Positions 32,106 through 40,385 of a stretch of DNA of 64,000 bases are shown one piece after another (position 1 is the first letter of the stretch; every line of letters begins with the position of its first letter). Under the pieces are notes generated by a model. The model was given only the letters and a program-made list of their open reading frames with translations. It was not told the origin of the DNA and made no database searches. The position numbers and the translations under genes were made by a program. This DNA is from Streptomyces sp. CB09001. Lineage in GTDB: Bacteria; Actinomycetota; Actinomycetes; Streptomycetales; Streptomycetaceae. The DNA is taken from positions 7,245,001-7,309,000 of the forward strand of contig NZ_CP026730.1 in the NCBI RefSeq assembly GCF_003369795.1. Reading direction: 5' to 3'.

Positions 32106-33926
32106 GTGCCCACTCACTCCGTACCGCGCCCGGAGTACCCGCGACCGCAGTTCACGCGCCGCGACTGGCTCAACCTGAACGGCGCCTGGCAGTTCGAGAC
32201 CGACCGGGGGGACAGCGGCCTCGAACGCGGTCTGCTCGACCGCGAGCTGCGCGAGGAGATCCTCGTCCCCTTCCCGCCCGAGTCCGAGCTGTCCGGCATC
32301 GGCGACACCGACTTCCTGGAGGCCGTCTGGTACCGGCGGGCCCTCACCCTCCCGGCCGCCTGGGCCGGACGCCGCGTACTGCTGCACTTCGGCGCCGTCG
32401 ACCACGACACCACCGTGTGGGCCGACGGAAGGGAGGTCGCCCGGCACCGCGGCGGCTTCACGCCCTTCACCGCCGACCTCGGCGACATCGCCGGGGCGGG
32501 GGAGGAGGTCGTGATCACCGTCCGGGCCCGCGACCCCAAGTCCGGGCCGCAGGCCCGCGGCAAGCAGGCGATCAAGTACGCCAACCACGACTGCAACTAC
32601 ACCCGCGTGACCGGCATCTGGCAGACCGTGTGGCTGGAGCCCGTCCCCGAGACGCACCTGCGCCGCCCCCGCATCACCCCCGACCTGGCCGGCTCCGCCT
32701 TCCACCTCGAACTGCCCCTGTCCGGCAACCGCCCGGGGCACCGGGTCCGCGCCGTCCTCGGCGACGCCGACGGCGAGGTGAGCCGCGCCGAGGCCCGCGC
32801 CGACCTCGACCTCGCCCCGCGCCTGCACCTGCCGGTCCCGGACGACCGGCGGCGCGAGTGGGGACCCGAGGACCCGCACCTGTACGACCTGCGCCTCGAA
32901 CTCCTCGACGCCGCGGGACAGGTGGTCGACAGCGCCGAGAGCTACGCCGGACTGCGCGCCGTGGGCCTGCGCGGCAAGGCCGTCCTGCTCAACGGCCGCC
33001 CGGTCTTCCAGCGCCTCGTCCTCGACCAGGGCTGGTACCCGGACGGGCTGATGACCGCCCCCACCGACGAGGCCCTGGTCAAGGACATCGAGCTGGCCAT
33101 GGCGGCCGGCTTCAACGGCGCCCGGCTGCACCAGAAGGTCTTCGAGGAGCGCTTCCTCCACCACGCCGACCGCCTCGGCTACCTGGTCTGGGGCGAGTTC
33201 GGCGACTGGGGCTGCGAGACGGGCGGCTCCTCGGGCGACAACCAGAAGCCCGACGCCTCCTACGTCGCCCAGTGGCTGGAGGCGCTGGAGCGCGACTACT
33301 CGCACCCCTCGATCATCGGCTGGTGCCCACTCAACGAGACCTACCAGAAGCTGCACGACCGGATCACCCAGCTCGACGACGTGACCCGGGCGATGTTCCT
33401 GGCCACCAAGGCCATGGACACCACCCGCCCGGTCGTCGACGCGTCCGGCTACGCCCACCGGGTCGCCGAGACCGACATCTACGACTCCCACAACTACGAG
33501 CAGGACCCCGCCGCCTTCCGGCAGCTGATGTCCGGCCTGGCCAAGGACGCGCCGTTCGTCAACGCCCACGAGAGCGGCGCCGCCTACTCCCAGCCCTACC
33601 GGGGCCAGCCGTACTTCGTCAGCGAGTTCGGCGGCATCTGGTGGGACCCCGAGGCGGCCGCCGACCGCTCCGGCGAGGACCGCACCCTCTCCTGGGGCTA
33701 CGGCGAACGCGTGTGCAACGAGGACGAGTTCCACGAGCGGTTCGCCGGCCTCACCGAGGTCCTGCTCGGCGACCGTGACATGTTCGGCTACTGCTACACC
33801 CAGTTGACCGACGTCTTCCAGGAGCAGAACGGCATCTACCGCTTCGACCGGGGCGAGAAGCTCGACATCGCCCGGGTCCGCGCCGCCCAGCTGCGCCCGG
33901 CGGCCATCGAGCGGCCGGAGGCGTAG
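32106..33926 (+). CDS. Intracellular GH2 glycoside hydrolase
   Basis: A 606-residue enzyme with the GH2 order of jelly-roll, Ig-like and TIM-barrel domains. Candidate acid/base is Glu411 (WCPLNETY) and nucleophile Glu507 (VSEFGG). No signal peptide, so it acts on imported oligosaccharides. GH2 includes beta-galactosidases, beta-mannosidases, beta-glucuronidases and arabinosidases; with a GH43 partner an arabinoside or xyloside activity is plausible but unproven. The start is GTG 32106, and it ends 6 bases before a strong terminator, closing the operon. Confidence 0.87.
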   Translation: MPTHSVPRPEYPRPQFTRRDWLNLNGAWQFETDRGDSGLERGLLDRELREEILVPFPPESELSGIGDTDFLEAVWYRRALTLPAAWAGRRVLLHFGAVDHDTTVWADGREVARHRGGFTPFTADLGDIAGAGEEVVITVRARDPKSGPQARGKQAIKYANHDCNYTRVTGIWQTVWLEPVPETHLRRPRITPDLAGSAFHLELPLSGNRPGHRVRAVLGDADGEVSRAEARADLDLAPRLHLPVPDDRRREWGPEDPHLYDLRLELLDAAGQVVDSAESYAGLRAVGLRGKAVLLNGRPVFQRLVLDQGWYPDGLMTAPTDEALVKDIELAMAAGFNGARLHQKVFEERFLHHADRLGYLVWGEFGDWGCETGGSSGDNQKPDASYVAQWLEALERDYSHPSIIGWCPLNETYQKLHDRITQLDDVTRAMFLATKAMDTTRPVVDASGYAHRVAETDIYDSHNYEQDPAAFRQLMSGLAKDAPFVNAHESGAAYSQPYRGQPYFVSEFGGIWWDPEAAADRSGEDRTLSWGYGERVCNEDEFHERFAGLTEVLLGDRDMFGYCYTQLTDVFQEQNGIYRFDRGEKLDIARVRAAQLRPAAIERPEA

Positions 33927-33932
33927 CCCGCG

Positions 33933-33970
33933 CGGGGGCCGGAGGCGAAAAGTGCCGCCTCCGGCCCCCG
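33933..33970. terminator. Bidirectional terminator between GH2 and TauD-type genes
   Basis: A perfect 14-base stem (33933-33946 with 33957-33970, containing GGGGGCCGGAGGC) and a 10-base loop with GAAAAG lie between two converging stops. Confidence 0.85.
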
Positions 33971-33980
33971 TGCGCGCGGA

Positions 33981-34919
33981 TCAGAAGGGCCGGTCGCCCT
34001 CGACGGCGACGCGTTCGGCGACCCGACGCTCGGACCCGTAGTCACCCACCGCGTAGTGCTGGGTGGCCCGGTTGTCCCAGAAGGCGACGTCGCCGGGCTG
34101 CCAGCGCCAGCGGACCTGGTACTCGGGCACGTGCGCCTGCTGGAAGAGGAACCGCAGCAGCCGGTCGCTCTCGTCGCGGTCCATGCCGGTGATACGGGTG
34201 GTGAACGAGACGTTGACGAAGAGCATGCGCCGCCCCGTCTCCGGGTGGGTGCGCACGACGGGATGCTCCACGGGCGGGAGGAGGTCCTGGTGCGGCAGCA
34301 GCCGCTCGGGTCCGTAGAACCGCGCGAAGCCGGGGACGAAGTCGTGGACGGCCAGGGCGCCGTCGATGCGCTCCCTCACCTCTCGGGGCAGGTTGTCGTA
34401 GGCCGCGGCCATGTCCGCCCACATGGTGTCGCCGCCGAACGGCGGCACCTCGCGCAGTTGCAGCACCGCGCCGAGCGCGGGCCGTTCGCGGAAGGTGACG
34501 TCCGTGTGCCACACGTTCTCGTACGTCGGCACGGCCTCGTCGCCCTTGTCGAACCGGACGACGTCGTCGCTGGAACCTGCGGTGAGCAGCGGGTTGGTCT
34601 CCAGCGCTCCCCAGTTGCGTGCGAAGTCGCGCTGCTGGTCGGAAGTGAGGTGCGCGCCGCGGAAGAACAGCACCTTCCACTCCAGCAGGGCGCGGTTCAA
34701 CTCCTCGCGCAGGGCGGGCGGGAGCGGGCGGGAGAGGTCGGCTCCGCGGATCTCCGCGCCGATGGTGCGAGCCTGAGGGACGACCTCGAAGTGCTCGTAG
34801 GGCCGTTCCTCCCAGCCCTCGGGCAGCCGGCGCAGCGTGCGCCGGCCCTCGTACATTCCGTCCCCCGGGATGCGTGCTTCCCGCAGGACGGTGCTCGGAC
34901 CGACGGACGTGACGGACAT
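33981..34919 (-). CDS. TauD/TfdA-family Fe(II)/2-oxoglutarate dioxygenase
   Basis: A 312-residue dioxygenase with the iron triad visible as His-x-Asp in VWHTDVTF and the distal His in ATQHYAVGDYG, plus the 2-oxoglutarate Arg near ERRVAERVA. The family oxidises taurine, other sulfonates, 2,4-D-like acids or amino-acid derivatives. ATG 34919 has GGGAGGA six bases upstream. There is no sulfonate transporter next to it, so sulfur scavenging is only one option. The transcript may start near 35175, giving a 5' leader of about 255 bases with a small ORF. Confidence 0.9.
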   Translation of the reverse strand: MSVTSVGPSTVLREARIPGDGMYEGRRTLRRLPEGWEERPYEHFEVVPQARTIGAEIRGADLSRPLPPALREELNRALLEWKVLFFRGAHLTSDQQRDFARNWGALETNPLLTAGSSDDVVRFDKGDEAVPTYENVWHTDVTFRERPALGAVLQLREVPPFGGDTMWADMAAAYDNLPREVRERIDGALAVHDFVPGFARFYGPERLLPHQDLLPPVEHPVVRTHPETGRRMLFVNVSFTTRITGMDRDESDRLLRFLFQQAHVPEYQVRWRWQPGDVAFWDNRATQHYAVGDYGSERRVAERVAVEGDRPF

Positions 34920-35093
34920 GGGAGTCCTCCCCTTGTATGACGGTACGCGTGCAATCCGGCCCGGGCGCGGCACGAGGCCACGCCGAACGGCCGGGGAACG
35001 GAGGGTGCTACGGGTGCTCCGGGCCGTGGACCGGAGGGAATGCCGACGGGCTACGACGCGACGGGCGTCGGACGGTCGGTGCGGAGAAGGCCG

Positions 35094-35174
35094 TTAAAGG
35101 CCGGAACGCTCACAGCCGGTCCGCTCGGGCACGCGGGGACACTCCGCCGTGGTGCCGAACCGGTATGTGGTCAT
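35094..35174 (-). CDS. Candidate leaderless leader peptide upstream of the TauD-type gene
   Basis: A 26-codon ORF beginning MTTYRFG and ending in SGL with two Cys (residues 12 and 21), both coded by the rare TGT. Its ATG lies 7 bases after the -10 hexamer of the promoter at 35182-35210, so the mRNA would start at or next to the ATG, as in many Streptomyces leader peptides. Third positions are mostly G or C. Whether it is translated and regulates the dioxygenase gene about 175 bases downstream is inference. Confidence 0.35.
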   Translation of the reverse strand: MTTYRFGTTAECPRVPERTGCERSGL

Positions 35175-35181
35175 GGAGCCG

Positions 35182-35210
35182 ATTGTGTGATCTTTCCGCG
35201 CCCGTGTCAA
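35182..35210 (-). promoter_or_regulatory. Promoter TTGACA-N17-CACAAT upstream of the TauD-type gene
   Basis: On the minus strand the consensus -35 TTGACA (plus 35205-35210) and CACAAT (plus 35182-35187) are 17 bases apart, lying just beyond the stop of the amidotransferase gene. Predicted transcription starts at about 35175 and reads toward the TauD-type gene. The remaining leader holds short GC dyads such as GACGC/GCGTC but no T-rich terminator. Confidence 0.5.
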
Positions 35211-35215
35211 TGGGA

Positions 35216-36049
35216 TCACGCAGCCAGGGGAGCGAACGGGAGCAGTTCGTCCCCCTCCGGCCGGACGACGCCGTAGCTGCCCTCGGGCACCTTGTTCCAC
35301 ACGCCGGGCAGGTCGCCCAGGGGCTCCGACACGATCAGACGGGTGCTGTCGGACGCCTCCTTGAGGAAGGGCAGTCCGGGATGCAGCGCGCGCAGGCTCT
35401 CCACCCGGCTGCTGTAGTAGAGCGACCGCGACTGGGCCTGGCTGGAGTAGCGGAAGGCCCACAGCCGGCGCCCGTCGGTGACGGCGACCGTCATCTGCAG
35501 GGGGAACTCCACGCCGTGTTCATGGCCGATCTCCTCCACCAGTCCGGCCATCCGGGCCACGGCGGCGGGAGGGTCGTCCTCCAGGCCGAGCGTGAGCGCC
35601 AGGTAGAACATCATCTCCGAGTCCGTCGATCCCTCGATGTCGAGGAAGAGCCGCGGATCGACGGCCAGCGCGAGGTCCCGGCGCAGCCGGTGGAACTCGG
35701 CGATCGCGCCGTTGTGCATCCACATCCACCGGCCGTGGCGGAACGGATGGCAGTTGGTCTGCTGCACCGGGCTGCCCGTCGACGCCCGGATGTGCGCGAA
35801 GAACAGGGGTGAGCGGACATGGCTCGCGATCTCCCGCAGATTGCGGTTGCTCCAGGCCGGTCCGACCTCCCGGACGATGGCGGGGGTATGCATCTCCGGC
35901 CCGAACCAGCCGACGCCGAACCCGTCACCGTTGGTCGTCTCGACGCCCATGCGGGCGTGCAGGCTCTGGTCGATGAGTGAGTGCTCGGGCTGGTAGAGCA
36001 GGGACTCCAGAAGGACGGGTGTCCCCGAGTAGGCGAGCCATCGGCACAT
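35216..36049 (-). CDS. Class II glutamine amidotransferase (EgtC-like)
   Basis: A 277-residue Ntn-type amidotransferase that starts MCRWLAYSG, so Cys2 becomes the catalytic N-terminal residue after Met removal. The Gln-site motifs TNGDGFGVGWFG, AHIRASTG and MHNGAIAEF are present. EgtC in ergothioneine synthesis removes a gamma-glutamyl group. Here the gene follows a glutamate-cysteine ligase-like gene by 40 bases in the same operon, matching the EgtA-EgtC logic, but egtB, egtD and egtE are not in the window. Confidence 0.87.
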   Translation of the reverse strand: MCRWLAYSGTPVLLESLLYQPEHSLIDQSLHARMGVETTNGDGFGVGWFGPEMHTPAIVREVGPAWSNRNLREIASHVRSPLFFAHIRASTGSPVQQTNCHPFRHGRWMWMHNGAIAEFHRLRRDLALAVDPRLFLDIEGSTDSEMMFYLALTLGLEDDPPAAVARMAGLVEEIGHEHGVEFPLQMTVAVTDGRRLWAFRYSSQAQSRSLYYSSRVESLRALHPGLPFLKEASDSTRLIVSEPLGDLPGVWNKVPEGSYGVVRPEGDELLPFAPLAA

Positions 36050-36089
36050 CGCTCCGTCGCCTCCCTGGTGGTCTGCCGTGCCCCGGACG

Positions 36090-37568
36090 TCAGTCGACCG
36101 GCCAGGTGTGGACCGGGGCGTTGAGGTGCATGTAGTCCATGTACTGCTGGGTCATCCGGCGCAGCGCCTCGTGGCGGCCCGGCCGGACACCGGCGTCGAT
36201 GTGGTGGAACATCTCCTTCTGCCACACCGCGCCGTTGCGGCCGGTGACGCACCGCTGCTCGATGATGCCGAGCAGCGGCTCCCGCCAGGCCGAGTCCATG
36301 CCCGACAGCTCCAGGCCCCGGTGCGCCAGCGGCAGCAGCCGGCGCAGGACCAGTTCGGGCACCGTCACCTCGCCCACGCCGGGCCAGTACAGGTGTGCCT
36401 CGATGCCGTGCCGGGCGGCGGTGTGCAGGTTGTCCTCGGCCACCGAGAAGGACATCCGCGACCACACCGGCCGCTCCTCCTCCACCAGGGCACGGGTGAG
36501 CCCGTAGTAGAAGGCGCCGTTGGCGAGGGTGTCGGCGACGGTCGGGCCGGCCGGCAGGACGCGGTTCTCGACGCGGACGTGCGGCTTGTCGTGGGCGACG
36601 GCGTAGACGGGCCGGTTCCAGCGGTAGATGGTGCCGTTGTGGAGGGTGAGTTCGCCCAGTTCCGGGATGTCGCCGCGGTCGAGGGTCTCGGCGGGATCCT
36701 GCTCGTCGCACAGCGGCAGCAGCGCCGGGAAGTAGCGGAGGTTCTCCTCGAACAGGTCGAAGACGCTGTTGATCCAGCGCTCCCCGAACCACACCCGCGG
36801 CCTGACCCCCTGGGCCTTGATCTCCTGCGGCCGGGTGTCGGTGGCCTGCTCGAACAGCGGGATGCGGCTCTCGTGCCACAGTTCCTTGCCGAGCAGGAAG
36901 GGCGAGTTGGCCGCGAGGGCGACCTGGACACCGGCGACGGCCTGGGCCGCGTTCCAGTAGTCGGGGAACTCCTCCGGGGCGACCTGGAGGTGGAACTGGG
37001 TGCTGGTGCAGGCGGCCTCGGGCGTGATCGTGTCCGCGTAGGTCCGCAGGCGGTCGACGCCGTCCACCTCGATGTGCAGGTCCTCGCCCCGGGCGGCGAA
37101 CACCTGGTCGTTGAGCAGCCGGTAGCGAGGATTCTCCGACAGGGCCGCCTCGCCCACGTCCGACTGGCGCAGCGTGGGCAGGGTGCCGACCATGATCAGA
37201 TGGGCGCCGACCGACGCGGCGCGGTCCTCGGCGTGGTTCAGGGCGGCGCGGATCTCCGTCTCCCAGGCGTCGGGGCCGCCCGCCGTCAGCTGCCGGGGCG
37301 GTATGTTGATCTCCAGGTTGAACCGGCCCAGCTCGGTGGACCAGGCGGGATCCGCGATCGCTTCGAGGGCGTCGCTGTTGCGCATCGCCGGTTCGCCCCG
37401 GTCGTCGACCAGGTTCAGCTCGATCTCCAGGCCGACCTGGGGCCGCTCGGTCTCGAACCGGGACTCGCGCAGCATCTGCGCGAAGGCCTCCAGGCACTCC
37501 TGCATCTTGATCCGGTAGCGGCGGCGGTCCTCGCGGGTGAAGACCAGCGCCGGGACGTCCCGTCCCAT
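36090..37568 (-). CDS. Glutamate-cysteine ligase-like enzyme (GCS2/EgtA-like)
   Basis: A 492-residue ATP-dependent carboxylate-amine ligase of the GCS2 type, with the acidic metal-site strand GLEIELNLVDD, QFHLQVAPEEFPDYW and the later HNGTIYRWNRP and VRVENRVLPAGPT segments. It should join glutamate to an amine such as cysteine. ATG 37568 has GGGAGGA four bases upstream. It is the first gene of a two-gene operon with an EgtC-like amidotransferase, suggesting formation and later removal of a gamma-glutamyl group in one pathway. Substrate not established. Confidence 0.85.
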   Translation of the reverse strand: MGRDVPALVFTREDRRRYRIKMQECLEAFAQMLRESRFETERPQVGLEIELNLVDDRGEPAMRNSDALEAIADPAWSTELGRFNLEINIPPRQLTAGGPDAWETEIRAALNHAEDRAASVGAHLIMVGTLPTLRQSDVGEAALSENPRYRLLNDQVFAARGEDLHIEVDGVDRLRTYADTITPEAACTSTQFHLQVAPEEFPDYWNAAQAVAGVQVALAANSPFLLGKELWHESRIPLFEQATDTRPQEIKAQGVRPRVWFGERWINSVFDLFEENLRYFPALLPLCDEQDPAETLDRGDIPELGELTLHNGTIYRWNRPVYAVAHDKPHVRVENRVLPAGPTVADTLANGAFYYGLTRALVEEERPVWSRMSFSVAEDNLHTAARHGIEAHLYWPGVGEVTVPELVLRRLLPLAHRGLELSGMDSAWREPLLGIIEQRCVTGRNGAVWQKEMFHHIDAGVRPGRHEALRRMTQQYMDYMHLNAPVHTWPVD

Positions 37569-37651
37569 CGGTCCTCCCGGGGTTGCCTTCCTCGGACGCT
37601 CCTCCACCCCAGCGTCGCACCACCCGGCGCACCCCACCAGACGGGACGGAA

Positions 37652-37684
37652 CGGGGCCCGCCGCACGGTGTGCGACGGGCCCCG
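37652..37684 (-). terminator. Strong terminator after the cyclophilin gene
   Basis: A long hairpin with arms 37652-37666 and 37670-37684 (CGGGGCCCG paired with CGGGCCCCG, extended by CGCAC/GTGCG, with one C-A mismatch) and a GGT loop. It lies 34 bases beyond the cyclophilin stop and upstream of the ligase gene. Confidence 0.8.
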
Positions 37685-37717
37685 CGGGGTTCAGGTCCGC
37701 GTAGGGCCGATCAGGCC

Positions 37718-38215
37718 CTACAGCTTGCCGGACGCGCGTACCTTGATCTCCTTGGAGGTCTTGCCCGCGGGCGAGGAGCCGTAGCCCTCGATCTTGTCGA
37801 CCACGTCCGTGCCCTCGACGACCTTGCCGAAGACGACGTGCTTGCCGTCCAGCCACGAGGTGACGACGGTGGTGATGAAGAACTGCGAGCCGTTGGTGTT
37901 CGGGCCCGCGTTCGCCATGGACAGGAGGTACGGCTCGGTGTGCTTCAGCTGGAAGTTCTCGTCCGCGAACTTCTCGCCGTAGATGCTCTTGCCCCCGGTG
38001 CCGTTGCCGTTGGTGAAGTCACCGCCCTGGAGCATGAACTGCGGGATCACACGGTGGAACGGGGAACCGGCGTAGCCGAAGCCGTGCTCGCCGGTGGCCA
38101 GCTCGATGAAGTTCCTGGCGGTCTTGGGGGTGACGTCCTCGAAGAGTTCGAAGACGATGCGGCCCGCATCCTGGCCGGCGATGTCGATGTCGAAGTAAAC
38201 CTTGGAATTGCTCAT
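37718..38215 (-). CDS. Cyclophilin-type peptidyl-prolyl cis-trans isomerase
   Basis: A 165-residue single-domain cytosolic cyclophilin with the complete family core FHRVIPQFMLQGGDF, LSMANAGPNTNGSQFFITT and LDGKHVVFGKV. It catalyses prolyl isomerisation during folding. No signal peptide. It starts 49 bases after the GAPDH stop on the same strand and may be co-transcribed with it. Confidence 0.96.
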   Translation of the reverse strand: MSNSKVYFDIDIAGQDAGRIVFELFEDVTPKTARNFIELATGEHGFGYAGSPFHRVIPQFMLQGGDFTNGNGTGGKSIYGEKFADENFQLKHTEPYLLSMANAGPNTNGSQFFITTVVTSWLDGKHVVFGKVVEGTDVVDKIEGYGSSPAGKTSKEIKVRASGKL

Positions 38216-38264
38216 CGCACCATTGTGACCTGTGACCCCCGGTGATGCCGAACCGGCTGCCCGT

Positions 38265-39263
38265 TCAGCGTGTGGCGAGCAGCCCGAGGGTGTCGATCAC
38301 GCGGTTGGAGAAGCCCCACTCGTTGTCGTACCAGGCGACCACCTTGATGTGACGGCCCTCCACACGGGTCAGCGCCGAGTCGAAGATCGACGAGGCCGGG
38401 TTGCCGGTGATGTCGGACGAGACCAGCGGGTCCTCCGAGTACTCCAGCACACCGGCGAGCGGGCCCTCGGCGGCGGCGCGGTAGGCGGCCAGCACGTCCT
38501 CGCGCGTCACGTCGCGGGCGACGGTGGTGTTCAGCTCGACGATCGAACCCACCGGGACCGGCACGCGGATCGAGTCGCCCGACAGCTTGCCGTCCAGGCC
38601 CGGCAGCACCAGGCCGATCGCCTTGGCGGCGCCCGTCGTGGTCGGCACGATGTTCACCCCGGCGGCGCGGGCGCGGCGCGGATCGCGGTGCGGGCCGTCC
38701 TGGAGGTTCTGCTCCTGCGTGTAGGCGTGCACCGTCGTCATGAAGCCGTGCTCGATGCCGGCCAGCTCGTCCAGCACCGCGGCCAGCGGCGCGAGGGCGT
38801 TGGTGGTGCAGGAGGCGTTGGAGACGATCGTGTGTGCGGCCGGGTCGTAGGCGTCGGTGTTCACGCCGTACGCGAGCGTCACGTCGGCACCGCTCGACGG
38901 CGCGCTGACCAGGACCTTCCGCGCGCCCGCGGTGAGGTGGGCGCGGGCGGCGTCGGCCGAGGTGAAGCGGCCGGTCGCCTCCAGCACGAGGTCGACGCCC
39001 AGCTCGGCCCAGGGCAGCCGGGCCGGCTCGCGCTCGGCGAGCACCTTGATGCGGTGCCCGTCGACGACCAGGGTGTCCCCGTCGACCGTCACCGGGCGGC
39101 CGAGCCGGCCGGCCGTCGAGTCGAAGGCGAGCAGACGGGCCAGGGTGGCGGGCTCCGTGAGGTCGTTGACGGCGACGACCTCGAGCTTCGTGTCGCGTTC
39201 GAGCAGTGCGCGCAGCACGTTGCGCCCGATGCGGCCGAATCCGTTGATGCCGATGCGAGTCAT
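38265..39263 (-). CDS. gap: Glyceraldehyde-3-phosphate dehydrogenase, type I
   Basis: A 332-residue enzyme that oxidises glyceraldehyde-3-phosphate to 1,3-bisphosphoglycerate in glycolysis. NAD site INGFGRIGRN, catalytic Cys in SNASCTTN, and AWYDNEWGFSNR near the end are all present. The start MTRIGING at 39263 matches the family; a longer frame is not needed. Streptomyces often carry more than one gap gene, and the glycolytic-cluster neighbours (pgk, tpi) are absent here, so this is probably the secondary copy. Confidence 0.95.
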   Translation of the reverse strand: MTRIGINGFGRIGRNVLRALLERDTKLEVVAVNDLTEPATLARLLAFDSTAGRLGRPVTVDGDTLVVDGHRIKVLAEREPARLPWAELGVDLVLEATGRFTSADAARAHLTAGARKVLVSAPSSGADVTLAYGVNTDAYDPAAHTIVSNASCTTNALAPLAAVLDELAGIEHGFMTTVHAYTQEQNLQDGPHRDPRRARAAGVNIVPTTTGAAKAIGLVLPGLDGKLSGDSIRVPVPVGSIVELNTTVARDVTREDVLAAYRAAAEGPLAGVLEYSEDPLVSSDITGNPASSIFDSALTRVEGRHIKVVAWYDNEWGFSNRVIDTLGLLATR

Positions 39264-39282
39264 GAGTGGTGTGTCCCTTCGT

Positions 39283-39309
39283 TTCGCCACCAGGTCCTTC
39301 GCCACCAGG
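39283..39309. repeat. 12-base direct repeat TTCGCCACCAGG before the GAPDH gene
   Basis: Exact copies at 39283-39294 and 39298-39309 (15-base period) in the 5' leader of the GAPDH gene. They could be protein or RNA-level control sites or slippage products. Confidence 0.5.
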
Positions 39310-39397
39310 CTCGCGCACGCCGGGTACCGGTGGCAGCGGCGTGAGTGCCACGGTTCGAAAGGATCACGCCAGGCGGCGGGGTCCGCGCGCCGCCCGG

Positions 39398-40354
39398 CTA
39401 CTCGCCCCGGGCGAAGGTACGCCGGTACTCGCTGGGTGTGGTGCCGAGGATGCGCTGGAAGTGCAGCCGCAGGTTGGCGCCGGTGCCGAGGCCCACGTCG
39501 GCGGCGATCTGCTCGACGCCGCGCTCGGAGCGTTCGAGCAGCTCACGGGCCCGGTCGATACGGGCCCGCATGATCCATTGCATGGGGGTGTATCCGGTGT
39601 CCTCGACGAAGCGCCGGGAGAGGGTGCGCGCCGACACCGCCGCGTGCCGGGCCAGTGCCTCCAGGGTGAGCGGCTCACCGAGCCGGCGCAGTGCCCACTC
39701 GCGGGTGGCGGCGAACCGCTCGCCGAGCGGCTCCGGAACGCTGCGCGGCACGTACTGGGCCTGACCGCCGCTGCGGTAGGGGGCCGCCACCAGGCGCCGG
39801 GCCGCGTGGTTCGACGCGGCCACCCCGAGGTCGCCGCGCAGGATGTGCAGGCACAGGTCGATGCCGGAGGCGGCGCCCGCGGACGTGAGGACGCTGCCCT
39901 CGTCCACGAACAGCACGTTCTCGTCGACCCGCACGTCCGGGTGCTTCGCCGCGAGCGCCCGGGTGTAGTGCCAGTGGGTGGTGGCCCGCCTGCCGTCGAG
40001 CAGGCCCGTGGCGGCGAGCGCGAACGCGCCGGTGGAGATGGCGGCGAGCCGCGCGCCCCGGTCGTGGGCCGCCGTCAGCGCGTCGAGGACGGTCCGCGGC
40101 GGGTCCTCGACGTCGGGGGAGCGGTAACCGGGGAGGAAGACCACGTCGGCCCACGCCAGGGTGTCGAGGCCGTGGGCGACGTGGTACGACAGGCCGTCAC
40201 CGCCGGTCACCAGGCCGGGCGCCGCGCCGCACACCCGTACCTCGTACGGCATGCTCGCGCGCGTCGTGAAGACCTGCGCCGGAATGCCGACGTCGAGGGG
40301 TTTCGCGCCCTCCAGGACGAGGACGGCTACGCGGCGCAGGCGGGAGGACGGCAC
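39398..40354 (-). CDS. GlxA/FtrA-family regulator (DJ-1/PfpI plus AraC helix-turn-helix)
   Basis: A protein of about 318 residues. The N-terminal DJ-1/PfpI-like domain has AAISTGAFALAATGLLDGRRATTHW, where the nucleophile Cys position of active DJ-1 enzymes reads Ser-Thr, so it is a sensor only. The C-terminal AraC domain has two helix-turn-helices (LEALARHAAVSARTLSRRF; VEQIAADVGLGTGANLRLHFQR). The GTG 40354 start has no clear ribosome site. The neighbouring GAPDH gene is a possible but unproven target. Confidence 0.87.
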   Translation of the reverse strand: MPSSRLRRVAVLVLEGAKPLDVGIPAQVFTTRASMPYEVRVCGAAPGLVTGGDGLSYHVAHGLDTLAWADVVFLPGYRSPDVEDPPRTVLDALTAAHDRGARLAAISTGAFALAATGLLDGRRATTHWHYTRALAAKHPDVRVDENVLFVDEGSVLTSAGAASGIDLCLHILRGDLGVAASNHAARRLVAAPYRSGGQAQYVPRSVPEPLGERFAATREWALRRLGEPLTLEALARHAAVSARTLSRRFVEDTGYTPMQWIMRARIDRARELLERSERGVEQIAADVGLGTGANLRLHFQRILGTTPSEYRRTFARGE

Positions 40355-40385
40355 GGGAAGAGCGTACGCGGGGAGTGACCGGGGC

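Noticed and set aside
35187..35219. GTGATC/GATCAC inverted repeat as a terminator
   Set aside because: Only 6-base arms with a 21-base loop, overlapping a stop codon and the better-supported TTGACA promoter.
35216..37568. Complete ergothioneine cluster
   Set aside because: Only the ligase-like and amidotransferase-like genes are present; the neighbours are TauD-type and cyclophilin genes.
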